From contig CAMOWK010000010.1 of the NCBI GenBank assembly GCA_946628415.1, forward strand, positions 1 through 64,000: a stretch of DNA of 64,000 nt, written 5' to 3'. A model generated the notes under the pieces. It searched no databases and was not told the DNA's origin. It saw only the letters and a list, made by a program, of their open reading frames with translations. The position numbers and the translations under genes were made by a program. This DNA is from an uncultured Lachnospiraceae bacterium. Lineage in GTDB: Bacteria > Bacillota > Clostridia > Lachnospirales > Lachnospiraceae. Shown one piece after another: positions 9,211 through 16,835 of the stretch. Numbering within the stretch: the stretch's first letter is position 1; each line of letters begins with the position of its first letter.

Positions 9211-9660
9211 CTATCTGTCCTCCGGAAGCTCAACCTCCGGCATTAGATTATCGGATATCTTTTTAAGGACAAGATTAAATGTTTCATATTCCTCAGGAGT
9301 CACGCACTCTTTTATACGATCCTCCACGATATCAAGATACTTTTCATTTAAATTCCAGTATTTGTAAAATTTATCTGTGACTTTCAGTATAAACTCTCTT
9401 TTATCAGTTGTCGACTGGATTTTTTCGACGTATCCCTTCTGTATCAGGGAGTTAACTTTATAAGTTGCATTAGATGATGAAATGTCTATATAATTTGCAA
9501 ATTCATTTATAGTCGGTCCATTTAATGCCGCGATTATCTCAACGCAGTAAATTTCAACCGTAGAAAGAGACTGTTCTCTTTCCTTAATCCTGTGAAATAC
9601 ATCCCGATAGTAATGAATCCTGAATTTCCTATACACTTCTGAAAGCGGACTAATGCTCAT
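9211..9660 (-). CDS. MarR-family regulator of the fatty acid operon (FabT-like)
   Basis: A 149-residue winged-helix protein with MarR-type layout: N-terminal dimer helix, recognition region TINEFANYIDISSSNATYKVNSLIQKG, wing region IQSTTDKREFILKVTD and C-terminal dimer helices. In Firmicutes, FabT, a MarR protein that senses acyl-ACP, is encoded within the FAS II cluster and represses it. This gene overlaps the end of fabZ (TAATG), so the regulator is co-transcribed with the enzymes. A palindrome in the acpP leader (16706-16718) is the obvious candidate binding site. FabT orthology is inferred from context and fold, not demonstrated. Confidence 0.82.
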   Translation of the reverse strand: MSISPLSEVYRKFRIHYYRDVFHRIKEREQSLSTVEIYCVEIIAALNGPTINEFANYIDISSSNATYKVNSLIQKGYVEKIQSTTDKREFILKVTDKFYKYWNLNEKYLDIVEDRIKECVTPEEYETFNLVLKKISDNLMPEVELPEDR

Positions 9661-10100
9661 TATTCATCCTTTCCGGCTCCTACGGCGAACGAAATTTCAG
9701 CCTGGCAGGCAACCTTACCATCGACAGTAGCTACGGCTTTTCCAAAACCGACAGGTCCACGTTTTTCGATTATCTCACATCTGAGCTTAAGAACATCTCC
9801 CGGTTTAACCTGTTTCTTAAAGCGTGCATTTTTGATACCGCCGAAGAACGCAATCTTTCCTTTATTTGCTTCCTCTGAAAGGATAGCAACCGCTCCAGTC
9901 TGGGCAAGTGCCTCAATTATAAGCACTCCCGGCATAACATGTTCCTCAGGAAAATGTCCACAGAAAAAGTTTTCATTTACAGTAACACACTTAATACCTT
10001 CAGCCCATACGCCCGGTTCAAAATCCGTGATCTTGTCAACAAGCTGCATAGGATATCTGTGAGGTATTATCTCTCTTATCTGATTTGAATTAAGTTCCAT
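9660..10100 (-). CDS. fabZ: 3-hydroxyacyl-ACP dehydratase
   Basis: A 146-residue hot-dog-fold enzyme that dehydrates 3-hydroxyacyl-ACP to trans-2-enoyl-ACP in each elongation cycle. It has the catalytic-His block [11 protein letters not shown] near residue 15, [22 protein letters not shown] containing the catalytic Glu, and the [18 protein letters not shown] strand. Length is typical. It follows fabF by 14 nt and overlaps the MarR-like gene by one base. No FabA-type isomerase is seen in the window, so how unsaturated fatty acids are made is not shown here. Confidence 0.96.
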   Translation of the reverse strand: MELNSNQIREIIPHRYPMQLVDKITDFEPGVWAEGIKCVTVNENFFCGHFPEEHVMPGVLIIEALAQTGAVAILSEEANKGKIAFFGGIKNARFKKQVKPGDVLKLRCEIIEKRGPVGFGKAVATVDGKVACQAEISFAVGAGKDE

Positions 10101-10114
10101 AGCCGGTCTCCTTT

Positions 10115-11353
10115 TTATTCATACTTAGCAAATACAAGTGTTGCATTGTGTCCGCCGAACCCAAGTGAATTGGATGCTGCGTATTTTATATCAACATTTC
10201 TGCCTTCATTTGGCACTATATCAAGATCGCATTCCGGATCAGGTGTCTTATAACCGATGGTTGCCGGAACATATGAATCTCTCAGAGCAAGCGTTGTAAT
10301 GATTGATTCAACAGCACCGCTGGCACCGAGGAGATGACCTGTCATGGACTTCGTTGAACTTACCATCAGCTTATCGGCATGCTCACCAAATGCTTTTCTT
10401 ATAGCCTTAGTCTCTCCGGCATCATTAAGATGCGTTGATGTACCATGAGCGTTTATATAATCCACATCAGATAGTTCTATGCCTGCATCCTTAACTGCAA
10501 GTCTCATACAGTTAGCTGCCCCTTCTCCCTCAGGATCCGGTGCTGTTATATGATGAGCATCGCATGTAGCGCCGTAACCTATTATCTCGCCGTAAATCTT
10601 AGCGCCTCTCTTCTTTGCGTGCTCCAGTTCTTCTATTACGAGGATGCCTGCGCCCTCGCCCATAACGAATCCGCCTCTTTCAGCATCAAATGGGATAGAA
10701 GCTCTCTTCGGGTCATTTCCTGTGTAAAGCGCTTTCATAACCGTAAATCCACCGAGCCCGAGATTACAAATGCATCCTTCGGCTCCACCGCACATCATAA
10801 CATCTTCATATCCGTCTCTTATTCTGTGGAATGCTTCACCTACAGCATTTGTTCCACTGGCACATGCAGTTACAATACTTGTACAGATTCCTTTAAATCC
10901 GGTCTCTATGGCAATCTCACCAGCTGCCATATTTGATATGGACATAGGGATGAAGAATGGACTTATCTTTTCAAAGCCTCTTTCCTCGCCTCTTGCATGC
11001 TCATTTTCTATAGTTTTAAGACCGCCGATACCACTTGAAATAATAGTACCGCATCTATAAGGGTTTTCATCTTCTATATTTATACCACTGTCTTTAATTG
11101 CTTCTCTTGCAGCAATAGTTGCAAACTGTGTATATCTGTCTTTCTTTCTGGCTTCTTTCTTGTCGAGGAAATTTTCAGGTTCATAGTCCTTAACCTCGGC
11201 AGCAATCTTAATCTTGAACTGTTCTGTATCTATCTGAGTAATCTCTCCGATACCGCATACACCTTTTTTAACATTTTCCCATGTTTCGGCGATATCATGT
11301 CCTATCGGATTGATAGTACCCATACCTGTAATTACAACTCTTCTTTTACTCAT
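10115..11353 (-). CDS. fabF: 3-oxoacyl-ACP synthase II
   Basis: A 412-residue elongating condensing enzyme. The thiolase-fold active site is complete: nucleophile C164 in [15 protein letters not shown]303 in [11 protein letters not shown] and H340 in [11 protein letters not shown]. The start [13 protein letters not shown] is canonical for FabF. It condenses malonyl-ACP with acyl-ACP. The initiating enzyme FabH is not encoded in this cluster. fabF is separated from fabG by a 367-nt stretch of palindromic repeats, whereas the other genes of the operon are closely packed. Confidence 0.97.
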   Translation of the reverse strand: MSKRRVVITGMGTINPIGHDIAETWENVKKGVCGIGEITQIDTEQFKIKIAAEVKDYEPENFLDKKEARKKDRYTQFATIAAREAIKDSGINIEDENPYRCGTIISSGIGGLKTIENEHARGEERGFEKISPFFIPMSISNMAAGEIAIETGFKGICTSIVTACASGTNAVGEAFHRIRDGYEDVMMCGGAEGCICNLGLGGFTVMKALYTGNDPKRASIPFDAERGGFVMGEGAGILVIEELEHAKKRGAKIYGEIIGYGATCDAHHITAPDPEGEGAANCMRLAVKDAGIELSDVDYINAHGTSTHLNDAGETKAIRKAFGEHADKLMVSSTKSMTGHLLGASGAVESIITTLALRDSYVPATIGYKTPDPECDLDIVPNEGRNVDIKYAASNSLGFGGHNATLVFAKYE

Positions 11354-11391
11354 GAATCCATGACCTTTCTATATTTATATGCAGGGTGAAT

Positions 11392-11716
11392 ATGCTCCTG
11401 ACCGTAGGCGCGGAGCTGATTTCTTGCTTGTCCACGTAACTGTTCAGATGCTCCTAACCGTAGGCGCTGCTTACACGCTGTCCACGTAACTGTTCAGATG
11501 CTCCTAACCGTAGGCGCTGCTTACACGCTGTCCACGTAACTGTTCAGGTGCTCCTGCCCGTAGGCGCTGAACCTGCCACCTGCGGTGTCAGTCGTCGCTT
11601 CGCGACTTGCGTCCAGCGCTATCGGTTGGAGCACCTGTCCCAGAGGATAAAACGTGAATAATCTGCTTACTGCAAGCAGTAGCAGCTCATTCCCATTTTA
11701 TCCCCTGAACAGTTAC
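11392..11716. repeat. Tandem and palindromic repeat element between fabG and fabF
   Basis: The 367-nt gap contains no ORF with a protein-like composition. A unit of about 50 bp is repeated: CTCCTRMCCGTAGGCGC occurs four times (11394, 11450, 11500 and 11550) and TCCACGTAACTGTTCAG three times at exact 50-bp spacing (11431, 11481, 11531). Inverted partners follow: CAGGTGCTCC (11546) with GGAGCACCTG (11628), GTAACTGTTCAG with CTGAACAGTTAC (11705), GGATAAAA (11645) with TTTTATCC (11696), and small hairpins GTCGC-TTC-GCGAC and CTGCTT-ACTGC-AAGCAG. The transcript would be strongly folded. It resembles a BIME/REP-type intercistronic element and may affect mRNA processing or the fabG/fabF expression ratio. 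Confidence 0.85.
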
Positions 11717-11720
11717 TGTT

Positions 11721-12467
11721 TTAATACATCCCGCCGGCGACTTCTACTACCTGACCTGTTACGTAAGCTGCTTCGTCTGATGCAAGGAATGCTACAACCT
11801 TTGCAACATCCTCAGGCTGACCTGCTCTTCCGAGTGCGATTGATTTAAGCATTTCTGCTTTGATATCCTCCGGAAGATTCTTTGTCATATCAGTCTCAAT
11901 GAATCCCGGTGCTACTGCGTTACATGTTATGCCTCTTGAACCGAGCTCCTTAGCTATACTCTTAGTCATGCCGATAACTCCTGCCTTACTTGCAGAATAG
12001 TTAACCTGACCAGCATTTCCGTAAACACCTACTACACTGCTTATATTAACTATACGACCGTAACGAGCCTTCATCATAGGTCTTGCTGCAGCCTTCATCA
12101 TGTTGTATGTACCCTTTAGATTTGTAGCGATTACAAGATCAAATTCCTCTTCCTTCATCTTCATGATAAGATTATCTCTTGTAACACCGGCATTATTTAC
12201 AAGTATATCAACCTTTCCAAACTCTTCTGCAACTTTCTTAAAGAGTTCTTCAGCATCTTCTATTTTTGTTACGTCAGCCTTATATGCTGCTGCCTTTACA
12301 TCCTCAGCCTCGATAAGACGTACAGTCTCATCTGCAGCTTCGTTAATAACTATGTCACAAATAGCTACATTTGCACCTTCTTTCGCCAGTTTAACGCTGA
12401 TTGCTCTTCCTATTCCTCGTCCGCCGCCTGTTACGATGGCTGTCTTACCTTCCAATAACTTACTCAT
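11721..12467 (-). CDS. fabG: 3-oxoacyl-ACP reductase
   Basis: A 248-residue short-chain dehydrogenase. The NADPH-binding GGGRGIG lies at residues 14-20, the NNAG motif near 91, and the catalytic Ser-Tyr-Lys as S143/S144, Y157 and K161 (NISSVVG, YSASKAG). It reduces 3-oxoacyl-ACP to 3-hydroxyacyl-ACP. It follows fabD by 19 nt in the FAS II operon. The context makes FabG much more likely than another SDR. Confidence 0.96.
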   Translation of the reverse strand: MSKLLEGKTAIVTGGGRGIGRAISVKLAKEGANVAICDIVINEAADETVRLIEAEDVKAAAYKADVTKIEDAEELFKKVAEEFGKVDILVNNAGVTRDNLIMKMKEEEFDLVIATNLKGTYNMMKAAARPMMKARYGRIVNISSVVGVYGNAGQVNYSASKAGVIGMTKSIAKELGSRGITCNAVAPGFIETDMTKNLPEDIKAEMLKSIALGRAGQPEDVAKVVAFLASDEAAYVTGQVVEVAGGMY

Positions 12468-12486
12468 TTTTAGACTCCTTTAACTT

Positions 12487-13446
12487 TTATAACTCTTCAC
12501 ACAACTTCTCAATATCAGCTGCAGTCTCAACATTATAGACTTTTATGTCAGGGCATGTTTTTGCGGCAAATTTAGATAGTGCCTTTCCCGGTCCTATCTC
12601 AACTATGGTATCAACGCCCATTTCTGCCATACGTCTTATGCTGTCTTCAAAATATACACTGCTCTGAACCTGTCTTTCGAGAAGTTCAGCCACAGTAATG
12701 TCATCTGATTTTTCTTTTCCAAGTGTATTGAAAAGCACAGGGAAGCTCATCTCACCGAATTTTTCGGTACTGAACCTTTCTCTAAGCTTATCTCCTGCCG
12801 GTTTCATAAGAGAAGTATGGAATGGACCGCTCACCTTTACAGGAAGAACTCTTTTAGCCCCGGCTTCCTTCATTATCTCTGCTGCTATATCAACCGCTGC
12901 ACTGTCGCCTGAAACTGTAATCTGTCCCGGACAGTTAAAATTAGCAGGTTCTGCAATAAGAAGTTTTCCTTCGCTATCCTTTAAACCATCTGCTTCAATT
13001 TTGGCTTTTGCCGTTTCACAGCCTTTTATCACAGTGTCCTTATCCAACCCAAGAACAGCTATCATCTTACAGTCACGTCCGGCTGCTGCTTCCTGCATTG
13101 CATTTCCTCTAAATGCAACAAGCTCTATGACCTGCTTATCATCGAGAACACCCGCTGCATTAAGAGCAGAATACTCTCCGAGTGAAAGTCCTGCTGCGAC
13201 CTCAGGAGTGATTCCCTTATTCTTAAGTATCTTTGTCACGCCCACAGCAAATGCAACCATGCATGGCTGTGTATACTTCGTTTCATTTAATACTTCAGCC
13301 GGTCCGTTAAAACAGACATCCTTAACATCAAAATCAATACTTATATCATCCATAACTGCACGGAACTCAGGATACGCATCATAAAGATCCTTTCCCATTC
13401 CCACAGCCTGACTTCCCTGTCCTGCATATAAGAATCCAAGTTTCAT
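12487..13446 (-). CDS. fabD: Malonyl-CoA:ACP transacylase
   Basis: A 319-residue acyltransferase that loads malonyl groups from CoA onto ACP. It starts with the typical FLYAGQGSQAVGMG oxyanion region. The nucleophilic Ser is S88 in GLSLGEYSAL (the usual GHS is GLS here), and the catalytic His lies in VSGPFHTSLM near residue 206. Length is normal. It lies between fabK (57 nt upstream) and fabG. Confidence 0.95.
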   Translation of the reverse strand: MKLGFLYAGQGSQAVGMGKDLYDAYPEFRAVMDDISIDFDVKDVCFNGPAEVLNETKYTQPCMVAFAVGVTKILKNKGITPEVAAGLSLGEYSALNAAGVLDDKQVIELVAFRGNAMQEAAAGRDCKMIAVLGLDKDTVIKGCETAKAKIEADGLKDSEGKLLIAEPANFNCPGQITVSGDSAAVDIAAEIMKEAGAKRVLPVKVSGPFHTSLMKPAGDKLRERFSTEKFGEMSFPVLFNTLGKEKSDDITVAELLERQVQSSVYFEDSIRRMAEMGVDTIVEIGPGKALSKFAAKTCPDIKVYNVETAADIEKLCEEL

Positions 13447-13503
13447 GTATTACACCTCTCTATATCATTAATCCGATTGCACAACTCTAAGACGCCTAAA
13501 CTT

Positions 13504-14433
13504 TTAGAGTATGTCAGCAGCACCGGATAATATCTTCTTTGCATCAGAATACATCTCATCAAGTATAACCTTTACAGGTCTTACTTCTTTTAACTGACCG
13601 CAAACCTGACCTGCCATAAGAGAACCGCCGTCAGTATCGCCATCAAATACGGCTTTTCTTAAGCTTCCGAGAGTTATCTGCTCTAATGCCTCTCTGTCAG
13701 CAGCTTCTCTTTCAAGTTTAATGTATTCACGTGCCATTTTATTCTTGATAATACGAACGGGAGCATCAAGTGAACGTCCGGTAACAGTTGTGCTGTTATC
13801 CTTAGCCTTGATGACAGCCTGCTTATAATTATCATGGATAGGGCACTCCTCACTTACAAGAAGGCATGTACCGATCTGAATTCCGCATGCGCCGAGCATC
13901 ATGGCAGCAGCAAACTGTCTTCCGTCTGCAATACCTCCGGCTGCTATAACAGGAATATTTACACTGTCTATAACCTGCGGAACAAGAGCCATAGTTGTCA
14001 TATCACCTACATGTCCGCCGCTCTCACCGCCTTCAGCGATTACAGCATCCGCGCCCTGATTCTCAACACGTCTTGCGAGCGCTGTACTTGCTACTACAGG
14101 AATAACCTTGCTTCCTGCTTCCTTCCATCCGTCGATGTACTTTCCGGGCATTCCGGCACCTGTGGTAATAACTTCAATCTTTTCTCTTTTAAGCAGTTCA
14201 GCAATATTATCGGCATCAGGGTTAAGCAGCATAAGATTTACACCAAATGGCTTATCTGTTGCCTTTCTAGCTTCGTATATTTCTTTTTCAATACCTTCTG
14301 CATTAAGTCCGCCGGATGCGATAAGTCCGAGTCCACCGGCATTTGATACTGCTGCAGCAAACTTACCTGTTGCAATATTCGCCATACCGCCCTGAATAAT
14401 TGGGTACTTAATACCAAGCATTTTATCTAACAT
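13504..14433 (-). CDS. fabK: Enoyl-ACP reductase II, FMN-dependent
   Basis: A 309-residue flavoprotein of the nitronate monooxygenase/FabK family: KYPIIQGGMANIATGKFAAAVSNAGGLG at the N-terminus, PVVASTALARRVENQGADAVIAEGGESGGHVG, then the FMN-phosphate site IPVIAAGGIADGRQFAAAMMLGACGIQIGT. Context in the FAS II operon next to fabD identifies it as FabK. No FabI or FabL is seen. FabK enzymes are known to be insensitive to triclosan. It follows accA by 31 nt. Confidence 0.95.
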   Translation of the reverse strand: MLDKMLGIKYPIIQGGMANIATGKFAAAVSNAGGLGLIASGGLNAEGIEKEIYEARKATDKPFGVNLMLLNPDADNIAELLKREKIEVITTGAGMPGKYIDGWKEAGSKVIPVVASTALARRVENQGADAVIAEGGESGGHVGDMTTMALVPQVIDSVNIPVIAAGGIADGRQFAAAMMLGACGIQIGTCLLVSEECPIHDNYKQAVIKAKDNSTTVTGRSLDAPVRIIKNKMAREYIKLEREAADREALEQITLGSLRKAVFDGDTDGGSLMAGQVCGQLKEVRPVKVILDEMYSDAKKILSGAADIL

Positions 14434-14464
14434 TTTTTTACCTCACATTTATACAAACAGCCAT

Positions 14465-15394
14465 CTATTTAAGAACAGCCTTATCTATATTTCTGAACTT
14501 CTGGTATCTCTGCTTTGCCAGTTCCGCAGGACTGAGCTTCTTTAGCTTCGTAATCTCTCTTACGAGCATATCATCAATCTCCCTATATACCTTTTCAGGA
14601 TAATGATGTGCGCCGCCTGCCGGCTCAGGGATGATGCCGTCAATTACTCCATATGAAAGCAGATCGTAGCTTGTAAGCTTCATGAGTTCACATGCTTCAT
14701 CACTTCTCTGACTGTCCTTCCAGAGAATTGAAGCAAAGCCTTCCGGTGATAATACGGAATAAACTGCATTTTCAAGCATATACACGCTGTTTGCAACTCC
14801 AATTGCCAGCGCGCCGCCACTGCTTCCTTCACCTGTAACTATAGCGATTACAGGACATTTAAGCGCACTCATCTCTGCAAGATTTCTGGAAATGGCGCTG
14901 CTCTGTCCATGTTCTTCAGCCTCAATACCCGGATAAGCTCCCGGTGTATCAATAAATGTAATGATAGGCCTTCCAAACTTTTCAGCCTGCTTCATCATAC
15001 GAAGCGCCTTACGATAGCCTTCCGGCTCAGGCATTCCGAAGTTATATTCCATGCTCTCATTGATGTTATGACCTTTTCTGTGACCGAGTACCGTAACAGG
15101 TATACCGTGAAATGTGGCAATACCTCCAAAAATACTCTTATCCTCTTTGCTGAGGAAATCACCTCTCTGAATGAACAGATCATCAAAAAGGGCATCTATA
15201 TAATCATCAACCTTAGGTCTTTTTCTGTGCCTTGCTATATATACTCTGTCATGAGGAGAAAGAGTCTTAATTTCTCTTGCAACTTCAATGTACTGCTTTT
15301 TAAGCTCTTTAATCCTCTTTTTATCAACGTTATCCTTAATACTTCTTGCTTCTTCCTCAATAGCAATCAGTTTTTCGTCTATTTCTCTTATCAT
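14465..15394 (-). CDS. accA: Acetyl-CoA carboxylase carboxyltransferase, alpha subunit
   Basis: A 309-residue protein with the coiled N-terminus of AccA (REIDEKLIAIEEEA) and the crotonase-fold core: ARHRKRPKVDDYIDALFDDL, GHRKGHN, TFIDTPGAYPGIEAEEHGQ and TGEGSSGGALAIGVANSV. Together with AccD it transfers carboxyl from biotin to acetyl-CoA, giving malonyl-CoA. It starts 2 nt after accD. The biotin carrier (accB) and biotin carboxylase (accC) are not in this operon, unlike the common clostridial order. Confidence 0.96.
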   Translation of the reverse strand: MIREIDEKLIAIEEEARSIKDNVDKKRIKELKKQYIEVAREIKTLSPHDRVYIARHRKRPKVDDYIDALFDDLFIQRGDFLSKEDKSIFGGIATFHGIPVTVLGHRKGHNINESMEYNFGMPEPEGYRKALRMMKQAEKFGRPIITFIDTPGAYPGIEAEEHGQSSAISRNLAEMSALKCPVIAIVTGEGSSGGALAIGVANSVYMLENAVYSVLSPEGFASILWKDSQRSDEACELMKLTSYDLLSYGVIDGIIPEPAGGAHHYPEKVYREIDDMLVREITKLKKLSPAELAKQRYQKFRNIDKAVLK

Positions 15395-15396
15395 GA

Positions 15397-16356
15397 TTAC
15401 TTCCTCCTCTTCTCATGTAGACTGAGAATATGAGAAAGTTCGTCTCTCATATCATTTCTGCTTACTATTTCATCAACATATCCATGTGTTTCTAGATACT
15501 CTGACCTCTGAAATCCTTCAGGAAGCTTCTGACCAATAGTCTGCTCTATAACTCTCGGTCCGGCAAATCCTATAAGAGCTCCGGGCTCTGCGAGTGTTAT
15601 GTCGGCAAGAGTTGCAAAACTTGCACTGACGCCACCTGTTGTAGGATGAGTAAGGCATGCTATATAAAGGCCGCCTTTTGTACTGAATCTCTGAACAGCT
15701 GCTGAAGTCTTTGCCATCTGCATAAGAGAAAGAATACCCTCCTGCATTCTGGCGCCGCCGCTTGCTGCGAATATGATAACAGGGAGTTTCATCTTTTCAG
15801 CTATCTCAAATGTTCTTGTTATCATCTCACCTACTGCAATTCCCATGCTTCCCATGAGGAACTCGCTTCCCATGACGGCAATCACAGCTTTGTGCCCTTC
15901 TATTTCACCAACGCCGGAAAGGACTCCTTCGTCAAGACCGGTCTTTTCCTTTAGTCCTTCAATCTTTTCCTCATAATCAGGATAGTCGAGTGGGTTCACA
16001 AATGGTGTTTCATATTTGATACGCCTGAAAGTACCCGGATCCACAAGGTTTCTCATCCTTCTTCTTGCAGAAATCTTGTGATGTTTTCCACACTTCGGAC
16101 AAACGTAAAGATTCCTTTTCATCTCAATGACAGGAATCTCTGCATTACACCCCGAGCAGGTCATGTTTTCACTTTTTTCAGCTTCTGAAATAACACGCTT
16201 CTTTTCAGGCATTTCCGGTTTACCGAGAACCATGTCAAGGTCAATATCCGGCTCATCATCCTGGAATCTATCGGAAATAGATACTCCATCTTCTTTTGCG
16301 ATAATCTCATCAAAAGACATGGACTTATTTTTATCCTTTTTCTTAAAAAGTCCCAT
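15397..16356 (-). CDS. accD: Acetyl-CoA carboxylase carboxyltransferase, beta subunit
   Basis: About 319 residues. An N-terminal four-Cys zinc ribbon (TCSGCNAEIPVIEM, YVCPKCGKHHKIS) precedes the carboxyltransferase core with GSEFLMGSMGIAVGEMITR, ASGGARMQEGILSLMQMAKT, LTHPTTGGVSASFATLAD and GFAGPRVIEQT. The frame continues up to 16377, but the ATG at 16356 (MGLFKKK) matches the usual AccD start and has a GGAG about 11 nt upstream; the upstream ATG lacks a ribosome binding site. It heads the enzymatic part of the operon after acpP. Confidence 0.95.
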   Translation of the reverse strand: MGLFKKKDKNKSMSFDEIIAKEDGVSISDRFQDDEPDIDLDMVLGKPEMPEKKRVISEAEKSENMTCSGCNAEIPVIEMKRNLYVCPKCGKHHKISARRRMRNLVDPGTFRRIKYETPFVNPLDYPDYEEKIEGLKEKTGLDEGVLSGVGEIEGHKAVIAVMGSEFLMGSMGIAVGEMITRTFEIAEKMKLPVIIFAASGGARMQEGILSLMQMAKTSAAVQRFSTKGGLYIACLTHPTTGGVSASFATLADITLAEPGALIGFAGPRVIEQTIGQKLPEGFQRSEYLETHGYVDEIVSRNDMRDELSHILSLHEKRRK

Positions 16357-16451
16357 TTTATAAATGTCTCCGATCATTTACTTCATAACAGTTTTATGGG
16401 GAAGTACCGCCCTGAAACAGCACTTCCCCTTATACTTAAATGTAAAATATA

Positions 16452-16676
16452 TTATTTGTGTGACTCTACGTAATCAACAAGATCCTGAACTGTCTTGATG
16501 TTTGGAAGATCCTCATCAGCGATAGATACTCCAAGAGCGTCCTCGATAGCCATACCGAGTTCAACAGCATCAAGTGAATCAGCACCAAGATCATCTGTAA
16601 GAGAAGCCTCAAGTGTTACGATTGATTCATCACAGCTAAGTGTCTCAACTATTACTTCTTTAATCTCTTCAAACAT
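16452..16676 (-). CDS. acpP: Acyl carrier protein of fatty acid synthesis
   Basis: A 74-residue acidic four-helix protein. The phosphopantetheine attachment site is S34 in [16 protein letters not shown]. It carries the growing acyl chain for the FAS II enzymes encoded downstream. It is the first gene of the operon, with GGAG upstream and a strong promoter. A second, quite different ACP is encoded at 31212-31466, so the two should not be confused. Confidence 0.97.
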   Translation of the reverse strand: MFEEIKEVIVETLSCDESIVTLEASLTDDLGADSLDAVELGMAIEDALGVSIADEDLPNIKTVQDLVDYVESHK

Positions 16677-16705
16677 GTCATTGTTCTCCTTTATTATAAA
16701 TATAT

Positions 16706-16718
16706 TTTGGTTTCCAAA
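16706..16718. promoter_or_regulatory. Palindromic operator candidate in the acpP leader
   Basis: TTTGGTTTCCAAA is a perfect 5-3-5 palindrome lying 21-33 nt after the predicted transcription start and about 30 nt before the acpP start codon. It is the only clear two-fold site in the leader. A MarR dimer binds such sites, and a MarR gene ends this operon, so autoregulation by roadblock is the simple model. Confidence 0.5.
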
Positions 16719-16745
16719 TTTATTTCAATTTTTTTAACCATTCTT

Positions 16746-16773
16746 ATTATAGTGTCTGATATGAAAATGTCAA
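16746..16773 (-). promoter_or_regulatory. FAS II operon promoter
   Basis: Minus strand: TTGACA (16773-16768) and TATAAT (16751-16746), both exact consensus, with a 16-nt spacer. Predicted start near 16739. This is one of the strongest promoter matches in the window. Confidence 0.85.
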
Positions 16774-16802
16774 CTTAATATTTAAAAGATAATAAAACAA
16801 CT

Positions 16803-16828
16803 AAAAACCCCGGGATATTCTCCCGGGG
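16803..16828 (-). terminator. Intrinsic terminator of the acidic membrane protein gene
   Basis: Minus strand: an 8-bp GC stem CCCCGGGA/TCCCGGGG (16828-16821 and 16815-16808) with a 5-nt loop, followed by TTTTTAG. It lies 8 nt past the stop at 16836 and just upstream of the FAS promoter. Confidence 0.9.
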
Positions 16829-16835
16829 AATAATT

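Noticed and set aside
11392..11716. CRISPR array from the regularly spaced 50-bp repeats
   Set aside because: The repeats are adjacent with near-identical content between them rather than unique spacers, contain inverted copies, and no cas genes are present.
11654..11848. Small plus-strand ORF running from the repeat element into fabG
   Set aside because: Its sequence is the complement of fabG and of the palindromic repeats.
12698..13384. 228-codon plus-strand ORF opposite fabD
   Set aside because: Ser/Pro/Leu-rich composition typical of an antisense shadow; fabD on the other strand has complete motifs.
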